Assembly: GCA_020859725.1 (NCBI GenBank) | Contig: JAJBVR010000153.1 | Location: 1 to 5,815, forward strand | Source of the DNA: Clostridiales bacterium | GTDB taxonomy: Bacteria; Bacillota; Clostridia; Oscillospirales; Acutalibacteraceae | Direction of reading: 5' to 3' | DNA length: 5,815 nucleotides | Shown: positions 1 through 5,693 of the stretch, one piece after another | How the letters are laid out: the number at the start of each line of letters is the position of its first letter | How positions within the stretch are numbered: position 1 is the stretch's first letter | Notes under the pieces: generated by a model | Seen by the model: only the letters and a program-made list of their open reading frames with translations | Told to the model about the DNA's origin: nothing | Databases searched by the model: none | Program-made: the position numbers and the translations under genes

Positions 1-300
1 CTGATTACACAGCTTTCTTCTCTTGGATTTAACTGCGAGTATAAAATCAGCCGGAATTATTTGGAAATTGAAAAATGCGGAATTACAAACAGATTTTATC
101 TTTTCGGAGGAAGAGATGAATCCTCCGCTGCTTTAATTCAGGGAATGACTCTCGGCGGAGTGCTTCTGGATGAGGTTGCGCTTATGCCGCGCTCATTTGT
201 TGAGCAGGCGCTTGCAAGATGCTCGCTTGAGGATGCGAAATTTTGGTTTAACTGCAATCCCGAAAATCCGTATCATTGGTTTTATCGGGAATGGATACTT

Positions 301-315
301 AAAAAAGCAGAAAAA
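301..315 (+). other. Frame change in terminase: one extra base in A-rich tract
   Basis: The frame-1 protein runs to WILKKAE and then meets TAA at 334-336, while frame 2 continues with NMLYIHFKMEDNPSLSE, the expected terminase sequence. Removing one A from the A6 run (301-306) or the A5 run (311-315) restores a continuous protein. The A5 choice gives KKAENMLYIHF, which fits the family slightly better. The exact base cannot be fixed from sequence alone. Confidence 0.8.
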
Positions 316-832
316 TATGCTTTATATTCATTTTAAAATGGAGGATAACCCTTCTCTTTCCGAGAAAGTGATTAAGCGTTACAAAAAGCTTTACAGCGGC
401 GCTTTTTATGAAAGATTCGTAAACGGGAAATGGGTTGAGGCAGATGGATTGGTTTACCCAATGTTCAGCGGTGAACGCCATATTAAAATACATAAAGGCG
501 GATTTCTTTTATATTATTTATCCTGCGATTACGGAACTGTTAATCCGTTTTCACTTGGGCTTTGGGGAAAAACCGAAGACGGATGGTACAGGATAGGCGA
601 ATATTATCATTCAAGCAGGGAAAGCGGGATTCAGCTTACAGACGAGGAATATCATGAAAGCCTTAAAAAGCTTGCGGGAAATAAAAAAATAGAGGCGGTG
701 GTTATTGACCCTTCCGCCGCCAGCTTTATTGAAACTGTTAAGCGGCACGGAGAATACAGAGTGATAAAAGCGGATAATGATGTGCTTAAGGGAATTAATC
801 TTGTTTGCTCCGCTTTGAAAAATGAGCAGATA

Positions 833-838
833 TTTTTT
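833..838 (+). other. Frame change in terminase: one missing base, probably in T6 run
   Basis: Frame 2 runs IFFIPAVLIQ and ends at TAA 896-898, whereas frame 1 from 847 reads CVDTIREFSMYRWDNG and on to the MDDIRYF nuclease motif. Adding one T to the T6 run gives QIFFYPCCVDTIREF without a break. A missing T at about 847 would give IPACVDTIREF and is nearly as good. Either way it is a one-base loss that undoes the upstream gain. Confidence 0.75.
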
Positions 839-1009
839 ATCCCTGCTGTGTTGATACAATTCGTGAATTTTCAATGTATCGCTGGGATAACGGAATAAAA
901 CGAGACGCTCCGAAAAAAGAAAATGATCACGCAATGGATGACATAAGGTATTTCGTGTCAACCGTTTTAAACGGCGGGTGCAATGCCGAGGGTTACACAT
1001 TTGCAATAG

Positions 1010-1020
1010 AAAGGATGTGA
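1010..1020 (+). promoter_or_regulatory. Shine-Dalgarno site setting the TTG start of the portal gene
   Basis: The sequence AGAAAGGATGTGA (1008-1020) matches the AGAAAGGAGGTGA complement of the Firmicutes 16S rRNA 3' tail at 12 of 13 positions. Its AAAGGA core lies 9 bases before TTG at 1025-1027. It overlaps the last codons and the stop of the terminase gene. It supports a UUG start, because no ATG or GTG in the frame lies near the site. Confidence 0.75.
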
Positions 1021-1732
1021 AAATTTGGGATTATTTAATAAAAATAAAAAGGCGATTGAATCACCTCCTGTTTCAGCGGTTCAGACAAGCTCTTATTCAA
1101 ATCACCCCTATTGGCATCTTAATTCTTTTACTCCTATGGGAATAAACAACAGAATTTATGATTCGCTGCGTGAAAGCATTCCCGTTATTGATGCGGCGGT
1201 GTTAAAAATCATAAGGCTTGTCAATGATTTTAAATTTGAAACAGGCAATGAAAAAACCGATGAAAAAATGAATGATTTTTTTGAAAAAATCAATGTTGGC
1301 GGAAATCAAACGGGAATTTATTCATTTGTTTTCAGCTATCTTTCTCAGCTGCTTACTTACGGAAGCGCGGTTGGCGAAATAATAGCGGATGACAATAAAT
1401 TTTACGCGCTTTTTAACGGTGAGCTTGAATCACTGGAGGTTAAGCGTGCGGCGGATAATATTAATCTTGAATTTTATAATTCCGGCAGAAAAATTAAAAA
1501 TCAGGATTTGATATTGTTTTCGGCTCTTAATCCTCAGCCGGGAAAAATTCTTGGAACAAGCCTTTTAAAAGGGCTTCCGTTTATATCCGATGTGCTTTTA
1601 ACTATTTACAATACTATAGGGGAAAACTGGAAGCACGCGGGAAATCTTCGATATTCCGTAACCTATAAGCCAGCAGGAGATGCGGCGGACGGAAGGCTGG
1701 CTGTGGAACGGGCAAATCAAATAGGAAGAGCC

Positions 1733-1735
1733 TGA
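1733..1735 (+). other. In-frame TGA at an expected tryptophan of the portal
   Basis: The codons read GCC TGA CAG GAG GCT ATG with the same frame open on both sides. Substituting TGG restores the family-like string RAWQEAMSSK. All Trp positions I checked elsewhere in the window use TGG, and other genes here use TGA as a real stop, so a general recoding of TGA is unlikely. An AGGAGG (1737-1742) lies two bases before ATG 1745, so the C-terminal piece could be restarted weakly, though the spacing is poor. Confidence 0.85.
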
Positions 1736-2136
1736 CAGGAGGCTATGAGCAGCAAGGAGTCTGTTAAAGATTTTGTGGCGGTAGGCGATGTGAGCGTTAA
1801 GGTTATAGGCGCTGATAACAATGTGCTGTCCAGTGAAATTCCAGTGCGCCAGCTTTTGGAACAGATAGTGGCAAAAACCGGGCTGCCTCCTTATATGCTG
1901 GGGCTTTCATGGAGCACAACCGAGCGGATGAGCACACAGCAGGCGGATATGCTTACAACAGAATTGGAGGCTTACAGGCGAATGCTTAATCCGGTTTTGT
2001 TTAAAATAGGGCGTAAATACCTTGATATAAACGGAATTTCACTGCCGGTTAAGGTTTCTTGGGGCGATATTACGCTTCAGGATGAAACAGAGCATGCAAG
2101 AGCGCGTCTTTATGACGCTCAGGCAGATAAAATTTT

Positions 2137-2145
2137 AAAGGAGGT
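2137..2145 (+). promoter_or_regulatory. Strong Shine-Dalgarno site of the prohead protease gene
   Basis: AAAGGAGGT lies inside the end of the portal gene, 9 bases before ATG 2155. It is the strongest ribosome-binding site in the window, with full match to the anti-SD core, and it fixes the start of the protease gene where the two genes overlap as TAATG. Confidence 0.8.
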
Positions 2146-2432
2146 ATCGGATTAATGGATTGCCGAATTGAAAAAGGATATGTTCCGAGCGAATCGGATT
2201 ATGAAAAAATCAGGCAGTTTACACGCAGGGATTTTTCAAAAGATGAATTATATGTTTTTGAAGTTACTCTTTGCAATAATGAAATAGACAGAGACAATGA
2301 AAAATTTTCGGAAAAAGCGCTTAATGAACTGGCCGCTCTTTTTAAAGGCAAAACGGGAATTAAAGACCATTCTATGAAATCGGATAATCAAACAAGCCGT
2401 ATTTTTGAAACATATGTTGAGCATATTCCGGG

Positions 2433-2438
2433 AAAAAA
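2433..2438 (+). other. Frame change in protease gene: one extra A in A6 run
   Basis: Reading frame 1 leads from IPGK into NSGRRKLLC and a stop at 2488-2490, while frame 2 carries the expected continuation TQDGENYCALKARAY. Shortening the A6 run to five gives ETYVEHIPGKTQDGENYCAL with no gap. The ATG at 2405 in frame 2 is therefore not a true gene start. Confidence 0.8.
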
Positions 2439-2756
2439 CTCAGGACGGAGAAAATTACTGTGCATTAAAGGCAAGGGCATATATGATTAAATCGGAAAAC
2501 ACCATGCCTTTTATAACCGAAATAGACGCGGGTATAAAAAAAGAAGTTTCTGTGTCCTGCTCAATGAAAAAGAGAATTTGCTCAATATGCGGAGCAGATA
2601 AAAATTCTGAATATTGCAGTCACACAGCAGGAAAAGAGTACGGCGGCAAAAAATGTTTTGTTATTTTGGATGAAGCGCGGGACGCGTATGAATTTTCATT
2701 TGTTGATGTGCCGGCACAGCCTGAGGCGGGAGTTGAAAAGTCATTTTTTGAAAATG

Positions 2757-2762
2757 AAAGGG
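2757..2762 (+). promoter_or_regulatory. Possible internal ribosome-binding site within the protease gene
   Basis: AAAGGG is followed after 8 bases by ATG 2771, in frame with the protease C-terminus. The string AAAGGGAATGTGATATG closely resembles the starts of other genes in this operon (AAAGGATGTGATCCTATG at 4558). It could launch a separate scaffold protein. This is inference from spacing and similarity only. Confidence 0.4.
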
Positions 2763-2770
2763 AATGTGAT

Positions 2771-3118
2771 ATGAATAAATTACTGCAAAATATTGAAAAA
2801 GGAAAGGGATTTTCCGTTTCAGACAGTGAGGCGGTTGAAATATCAAAATATTTCAGCAGCCTGAAAGAGGATGCGGAAGTAGGAAAAAAATACAAAAACA
2901 GCCTTGTTAAAGAATTGGTAAAGCTTTGCTCAAAAGCAATACCGGATATGGACTTGGAAATATTTGAAGGAGTTGCAAGGGTTATGACGGCGAAAGAGCT
3001 TATTGCCTTTAAAAACGCTTTTTCAAATTCCGAAAAAAGCAATATTATACCTGCTCCTCAGCTTAAACCGGCTGAAAAATCAAAGCGCAAAGCTGATTTC
3101 AGCCAGTTTAAAATTTAA
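2771..3118 (+). CDS. Possible nested scaffolding protein from internal in-frame start
   Basis: Starting at ATG 2771, the downstream part of the protease frame would give a separate 115-residue protein (MNKLLQNIEKGKGFSVSDSE to ADFSQFKI). It has the features expected of a scaffold: small, highly charged, rich in Lys and Glu, probably mostly helical, and without the protease motifs, which end near residue 193 of the long form. Lambda C/Nu3 is the known precedent for a scaffold nested in frame in the 3' end of a capsid protease gene. The frameshift at 2433-2438 lies upstream, so this product would survive even if the full-length protease were lost. No separate scaffold gene is visible between protease and capsid genes. 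The short form is hypothetical; the same residues are certainly the tail of the long protein. Confidence 0.35.
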   Translation: MNKLLQNIEKGKGFSVSDSEAVEISKYFSSLKEDAEVGKKYKNSLVKELVKLCSKAIPDMDLEIFEGVARVMTAKELIAFKNAFSNSEKSNIIPAPQLKPAEKSKRKADFSQFKI

Positions 3119-3143
3119 AATTATAAGTTATTAAAATATGATT

Positions 3144-3173
3144 GCCCGCGGCGAACAAATTAATTAAGCGGGC
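3144..3173 (+). promoter_or_regulatory. GC-rich hairpin just before the decoration gene
   Basis: GCCCGC (3144-3149) pairs perfectly with GCGGGC (3168-3173) around an 18-base AT-rich loop; two U-G pairs could extend the stem to 3142-3175, right against the AAAGG ribosome site (3176-3180). It stands out in the only AT-rich gap of the window (3119-3188). No T run follows, so it is not a standard intrinsic terminator. A role in mRNA stability, processing or translational control is possible but unproven. Confidence 0.4.
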
Positions 3174-3188
3174 GGAAAGGTGATAATT

Positions 3189-3529
3189 ATGGCAGTTAGT
3201 TTTAACGGATTTAATGAAAATGTAATAACAATGAATTCCGCGCAGTGCAAAGCGGGGTATCCTGCGTTTATTGATAAGGACGGCAGCGCCGTGTGTGCGG
3301 CGGCGGATTCGGAAATTATAGGCATATGCGTTAACGCGAATGAAAAATAGCCGGTATTCAGATAAGCGGGTACGCAGAAAGCGCTTTTTCGGCGGGAACG
3401 GCGAAATACGGCGAGGTTCATCTTCTTGCCGACGGAAACGGCGGGGTAAAGATTGCGGATGACGGCGGCTGTGCCGTGAAAGTTATAAAAATTGATAATG
3501 ATAACAAAACTATCGGATTTATTCTTTAA
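3189..3529 (+). pseudogene. Capsid decoration-type protein, one frameshift as read
   Basis: A small protein of 113 residues after correction, placed directly before the major capsid gene, where phages of this type carry a capsid-stabilising decoration (cement) protein. ATG 3189 follows AAAGG by 8 bases. Frame 3 reads MAVSFNGFNENVITMNSAQC to GICVNANEK and stops at TAG 3348-3350. Frame 2 continues at once as IAGIQISGYAESAFSAGTAKYGEVHLLADGNGGVK and ends KTIGFIL with TAA 3527-3529. Adding one A to the A5 run 3343-3347 joins them as NANEKIAGIQ. The alternation of short hydrophobic and Gly/Ala-rich strands suggests an all-beta fold, and the FNGFNENV start, GYxE and LADGxGGVK strings match my memory of clostridial prophage decoration proteins. 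No signal peptide or membrane segment. The first half alone would be 53 residues and probably not functional. Confidence 0.7.
3343..3347 (+). other. Frame change in decoration gene: one missing A in A5 run
   Basis: GAA AAA TAG ends frame 3, whereas the next in-family codons ATA GCC GGT ATT CAG lie in frame 2. One more A gives GAA AAA ATA GCC, joining both halves exactly. A minus-one ribosomal slip on AAA before the stop would give the same protein, but the similar breaks upstream make an ordinary indel or read error more likely. Confidence 0.8.
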
Positions 3530-3553
3530 TATATGTTTAAGGGGGAATTTTAA

Positions 3554-4546
3554 ATGACATTTGATAACATTAAACTTGAAAAAGGCTTGTATTCATCTGC
3601 GAAAGGCTTTACGGCGTCGCTTGAGGAGATAGATCCGTCCGAAAATTATACTGGCACTTCTCTTGAGGGGCTGGACGCTTATCAGCGCCAGCTTAAAAGG
3701 TTTGACATTAAGGTCTCCGGCTCCGGTTCGGACAGTGTGTCTAAATTTTTTCAAACATCTGATTCAGCAGCGCTTTTTCCGGAATATGCATCCCGAGCTG
3801 TTCAGCAGGGTATGGAAGAGGCAGACCTTTTAAATAAAATTATTGCAACAACCACAAATATAGACTCTCTTGATTACAGAGTAATAGAAAGCATTCCTGG
3901 CAGGGAAAATAAAGAACTCGCTGATGTGGCGGAAGGCGCTTACATTCCCGAAACAAGAATAAAAACAAAGGAAAAATTAACCCGCCTTTATAAAAGGGGA
4001 AGAATGCTTGTTGCTTCATATGAGGCTGTTAAATTCCAAAAGCTTGATTTGTTTACCGTTACCTTGAAGCAGATTGGCGCGTATATCGCAAGAAGCCAAT
4101 TCAAAGACGCTGTTGAGGCGCTTACTTCGGATGACATAAAAACACTTGATTCCACCGAAACAGAGTTGAAGTATTCCCATCTTATTGATGTGTGGAATGC
4201 GCTTGAGCCGTATAATATGACAAGCATAATTGCAAATTCAGAATTTACGGCGCAGCTTCTTCAGATTTCTGAATTTAAGGATTCAAATGCCGGTCAGAAC
4301 TTTCACGGAAGCGGAAAAATGATAACCCCTTTGGGAGCGGAGGTTATAAGATATTCCGGATTTGATTTAAACGGCGTTTTGGCTCTTGATAAATCAGCTG
4401 CGCTTGAAAAGGTGCAGGCAGGAAACGTTGCTACTGAATACGATAAGCTTATAGACCGCCAGCTTGAAAGAGCGGCGATTACGGCAACGGCTGGATTTTC
4501 AAAAATCTTTTCGGATGCTTCCGTAATTCAAAAAATTACAGTTTGA
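3554..4546 (+). CDS. Major capsid protein, HK97 fold
   Basis: This 330-residue protein forms the icosahedral shell. ATG 3554 lies 8 bases after a strong AAGGGGG ribosome site (3539-3545), in line with the high output a shell protein needs. Family-typical stretches are LEGLDAYQRQLKRFDIKVSGSGSD (residues about 38-61), the ALFPEYASRAVQQGMEEADLL segment, VAEGAYIPETRIKTKEKLTRLYKRGRMLVASYEAVKFQKLDLF (the E-loop and spine helix region) and the C-terminal EYDKLIDRQLERAAITATAGFSKIFSDAS. The short N-terminal arm of roughly 60 residues is smaller than the HK97 delta domain, which fits a phage whose scaffold is supplied in trans or by the protease C-terminus. The frame is clean, unlike the four genes before it, and ends TGA 4544-4546. 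Confidence 0.9.
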   Translation: MTFDNIKLEKGLYSSAKGFTASLEEIDPSENYTGTSLEGLDAYQRQLKRFDIKVSGSGSDSVSKFFQTSDSAALFPEYASRAVQQGMEEADLLNKIIATTTNIDSLDYRVIESIPGRENKELADVAEGAYIPETRIKTKEKLTRLYKRGRMLVASYEAVKFQKLDLFTVTLKQIGAYIARSQFKDAVEALTSDDIKTLDSTETELKYSHLIDVWNALEPYNMTSIIANSEFTAQLLQISEFKDSNAGQNFHGSGKMITPLGAEVIRYSGFDLNGVLALDKSAALEKVQAGNVATEYDKLIDRQLERAAITATAGFSKIFSDASVIQKITV

Positions 4547-4557
4547 CCGATGTTCGG

Positions 4558-4568
4558 AAAGGATGTGA
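4558..4568 (+). promoter_or_regulatory. Extended Shine-Dalgarno site of the adaptor gene
   Basis: GAAAGGATGTGATCC (4557-4571) matches the GAAAGGAGGTGATCC complement of the 16S rRNA tail at 14 of 15 positions. Its AAAGGA core is 9 bases before ATG 4573, which selects that ATG over the in-frame TTG at 4543 inside the capsid gene. The 11-mer AAAGGATGTGA also precedes the portal gene at 1010-1020. Confidence 0.75.
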
Positions 4569-4572
4569 TCCT

Positions 4573-4923
4573 ATGATCAGCAAAGAAAACGTGCTGGAAT
4601 ATATTAAAACCCTTGGCGGATTTTCAGATGATGATTTGCTGAAATATAATTCTGTTATTGATTTTTCAATTATGAGCACCTTTGAAAATCTTAAAGATAA
4701 ATCCTTTGAAAAGGATGAAAGAGCAGTGTTTCTTTCAGCCGCAAAGGCATTTTATTATATTGCATTTTCATTGTATTGTGAAAATGTTTATTCTTTTACC
4801 GCCGGTGATGTTTCCGTAACCGAGCAGCGCAGCCCCGAATACGCCGGGGAAATACTTGATAAGGCGTATGCAGCGGCAGGCTCCGTGATTAAAGACGGCG
4901 GCTTTGCTTTTATAGGAGTTTGA
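4573..4923 (+). CDS. Head-tail connector / adaptor protein (gp6-like)
   Basis: A 116-residue protein, immediately after the major capsid gene, where tailed phages encode the adaptor that binds the portal ring. It starts MISKENVLEYIKTLGGFSDDDLLKYNSV and appears mostly helical, with a central KAFYYIAFSLYCENVYS helix and a conserved-looking FTAGDVSVTEQRSPEYAGEILDKAYAAAGSVIKDGGFAFIGV tail. The layout of several short helices followed by a strand-turn segment fits HK97 gp6 or SPP1 gp15-like adaptors, but sequence identity is not strong enough to name the family. ATG 4573 is chosen from its long ribosome site. Its TGA lies 3 bases before the next ATG, which suggests translational coupling. Confidence 0.65.
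   Translation: MISKENVLEYIKTLGGFSDDDLLKYNSVIDFSIMSTFENLKDKSFEKDERAVFLSAAKAFYYIAFSLYCENVYSFTAGDVSVTEQRSPEYAGEILDKAYAAAGSVIKDGGFAFIGV
4914..4918 (+). promoter_or_regulatory. Shine-Dalgarno site of the head-closure gene
   Basis: AGGAG lies 7 bases before ATG 4926, inside the last codons of the adaptor gene. It favours ATG 4926 over the in-frame TTG at 4920, which would be only 1 base from the site. Confidence 0.7.
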
Positions 4924-4925
4924 TT

Positions 4926-5288
4926 ATGAGATGTTCTTTAGATAAATCTCTTGTGATAAAGCAGCAGCTTGAAAGGGTTGGAAAAAAGGCTTTTTTCTCT
5001 GACGGGGATTGGAATTCAACACCGTTTTATGCCGTTATTGAGCAAAGATGGAAAAGCAATAAATCTAACTTTGAAAAAACTCAAACCGAAATAGGTCTTG
5101 TAAGCGCGGATTATTTTACATATATAGGCCCCTATGACCATGATGTGGAGACTCTGTCGGACGAGGCTGTTTTAAATTGCAGCGGGAAAAGATATATTTT
5201 TAAAAAGAAAGAAAAGGTTGAAGCCGGCGGAGTTACACAATATTTTTGGGGAATTTTAAGGCTGGTTTCAGGGGATTTTGATGACTGA
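4926..5288 (+). CDS. Putative head-closure (stopper) protein
   Basis: A 120-residue protein second after the capsid gene, the normal place for the stopper that seals the packaged head below the adaptor. The N-terminal MRCSLDKSLVIKQQLERVGKKAFFSDG is followed by a beta-rich middle and end: FYAVIEQRWKSNKSNFEKTQTEIGLVSADYFTYIGPYDHDV, then ALNCSGKRYIFKKKEKVEAGGVTQYFWGILRLVS written across residues about 80-116. The YFTYIGPYDHD motif and the closing YxWxxLRxV pattern agree with small beta-barrel proteins seen in this position in clostridial prophages, as I recall them. No catalytic motif, signal peptide or membrane segment. The start ATG 4926 is set by AGGAG. The gene overlaps the next one by 8 bases. 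The role is inferred mainly from position. Confidence 0.55.
   Translation: MRCSLDKSLVIKQQLERVGKKAFFSDGDWNSTPFYAVIEQRWKSNKSNFEKTQTEIGLVSADYFTYIGPYDHDVETLSDEAVLNCSGKRYIFKKKEKVEAGGVTQYFWGILRLVSGDFDD
5270..5274 (+). promoter_or_regulatory. Shine-Dalgarno site of the tail-completion gene
   Basis: AGGGG lies 6 bases before ATG 5281, within the end of the upstream gene. The TTG at 5278 directly before this ATG is too close to the site, so ATG 5281 is preferred. Confidence 0.55.
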
Positions 5289-5679
5289 TATTAATGAATT
5301 TGTAAATATATTTATAAATAAGATAAAAGAAAATGATTTTTTCGCTGATAAAAAAGTGATTTTTGCTTATCCGAATTACGTTAAGCCGACGATATTAAAG
5401 AAAGCGGTTATTGCCGTTGGGATTGCATCCGCCGATATGAAGCCCGTTTCATTGGGGCAGAATTATGCGGGTGGAATTTTAAAAATTTTTGCCGATATTT
5501 ATATTCCGTATAACGGCGAATCAAAAACAAACGCTGAAATAATATCAAAGCTTTCAGAGACCGTTTCAGATTTAAATGCCGTGGGAATATGCGTATATAA
5601 TGAGGAAGTCAGAAGTTCCGCGCAGTGTGTTTCACAAATGGTATTATTTTCGTTCAGCGATGAATTTTCTTATCAGTAA
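5281..5679 (+). CDS. Putative tail-completion / tail-terminator protein
   Basis: A 132-residue protein, third in the connector series after the capsid gene, where the tail-terminator or neck protein that joins tail to head is usually coded. It begins MTDINEFVNIFINKIKENDFFADKKVIFAYPNYVKPTILKKAVIAVGIAS, continues with GGILKIFADIYIPYNGESKTNAEIISKLSETVSDL and ends QMVLFSFSDEFSYQ. The alternation of a first helix, beta strands, a second long helix (NAEIISKLSETVSDL) and closing strands is the alpha/beta plan of lambda gpU and SPP1 gp17-like terminators. I do not recognise a specific family by sequence. The start ATG 5281 overlaps the upstream stop by 8 bases, indicating translational coupling. The frame is intact, and a short 14-base gap separates it from the next small ORF. 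Confidence 0.5.
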   Translation: MTDINEFVNIFINKIKENDFFADKKVIFAYPNYVKPTILKKAVIAVGIASADMKPVSLGQNYAGGILKIFADIYIPYNGESKTNAEIISKLSETVSDLNAVGICVYNEEVRSSAQCVSQMVLFSFSDEFSYQ

Positions 5680-5693
5680 AGTAGGGTGCAGTC

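Larger units (their letters stand above)
1..1020 (+). pseudogene. Terminase large subunit, PBSX-like; 5'-partial, two frameshifts as read
   Basis: This is the phage DNA-packaging motor and headful or end-cutting nuclease, which docks on the portal. The window starts inside the gene, so the N-terminal part with Walker A is missing; about 339 residues are visible. Frame 1 is open from base 1 and shows a Walker B motif LLDE (bases 163-174) and the coupling region FNCNPENPYHWFY (from base 247). It hits TAA at 334-336, but homology continues in frame 2 from about 317 (MLYIHFKMEDNPSLSEK). That frame carries nuclease acidic residues in SCDYG (Asp 527-529) and VVIDPS (Asp 707-709). At the T run 833-838 the reading returns to frame 1 (DTIREFSMYRWD, then MDDIRYF with Asp 937-942) and ends at TGA 1018-1020. 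The two shifts cancel: one extra base in 301-315 and one missing near 833-849. The terminase call is firm. Whether the breaks are mutations or sequencing errors cannot be told here. Confidence 0.9.
1025..2155 (+). pseudogene. Phage portal protein, interrupted by an in-frame TGA
   Basis: Portal proteins form the dodecameric ring at one capsid vertex through which DNA is packaged and to which the tail attaches. The gene starts with TTG 1025 (MGLFNKNKKAIE) and encodes 376 residues if the TGA at 1733-1735 is read through; both halves lie in the same frame. The first part (236 residues) holds the typical N-terminal wing region. The second contains the highly characteristic DFVAVGDVSVKVIGAD, LLEQIVAKTGLPPYMLGLSW and ERMSTQQADML stretches, and ends ARLYDAQADKILKEVSD. 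Around the stop the sequence reads IGRA-stop-QEAMSS, where relatives, as recalled, have tryptophan (EW-EAMSS), so a TGG to TGA change is the simplest explanation. Its TAA (2153-2155) shares one base with the ATG of the next gene. Lying between terminase and protease is the normal portal position. Confidence 0.9.
2155..3118 (+). pseudogene. HK97-type prohead protease with scaffold-like C-terminus; one frameshift as read
   Basis: The product is inferred to be the capsid maturation protease, acting inside the procapsid. Frame 1 from ATG 2155 reads through GKTGIKDHSMKSDNQTSRIFETYVE, then goes wrong after IPGK; frame 2 continues TQDGENYCALKARAYMIKSENT to TAA 3118. Dropping one A from the A6 run 2433-2438 gives 320 continuous residues. 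Candidate catalytic residues are His72 (KDHS) and Ser132 (KKEVSVSC), laid out as in HK97-like serine proteases, followed by DAYEFSFVDVPAQPEAGV (176-193), which resembles the family's ExS-V-xPA end motif. An insertion with CSIC (142-145), CSH (154-156) and C167 looks like a small metal-binding knuckle. From about residue 197 the chain is charged and helical, scaffold-like, ending KADFSQFKI. The domain assignment is by motif pattern, less certain than for its neighbours; the gene position between portal and capsid genes supports it. Confidence 0.72.

Noticed and set aside
61..63. TTG 61 as terminase start
   Set aside because: Frame 1 is open from base 1 and already encodes protein-like sequence upstream (LITQLSSLGFNCEYKISRNY), and there is no ribosome site before 61. 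The gene begins outside the window.
301..307. A-AAA-AAG heptamer as programmed minus-one frameshift site in the terminase gene
   Set aside because: The shift needed here is from frame 1 to frame 2, a plus-one change, and the heptamer is not in the register required for the reading frame in use.
170..319. Possible start at ATG 170 for a separate second terminase piece
   Set aside because: Bases 170-319 in that frame encode no terminase-like sequence, while frame 1 over the same bases has Walker B and the coupling motif. The frame becomes real only after the shift near 301-315.
611..1006. 131-codon open frame on the minus strand over the terminase 3' part
   Set aside because: It lies fully opposite well-recognised terminase sequence, has no family resemblance and no convincing ribosome site; the same holds for the minus-strand frames at 299-493, 2620-3042, 2661-2846, 3164-3421 and 3988-4227.
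1733..1735. Phage-wide recoding of TGA as tryptophan
   Set aside because: Trp codons elsewhere in the window are TGG, and TGA ends at least four genes at their expected C-termini with the next start directly adjacent.
2405..2407. ATG 2405 as start of a separate protease C-terminal gene
   Set aside because: The residues before the shift in that frame (MKHMLSIFRE) are not family-like, and the upstream frame holds the matching sequence. It is explained by one extra A in 2433-2438.
3144..3173. Intrinsic transcription terminator before the decoration gene
   Set aside because: The stem is followed by GGAAAGG rather than a T run, the loop is long, and terminating here would cut off the capsid genes.
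4543..4545. TTG starts at 4543, 4920 and 5278 that lengthen the three connector proteins
   Set aside because: Each is followed by an ATG better spaced from a clear ribosome site (ATG 4573, 4926 and 5281).
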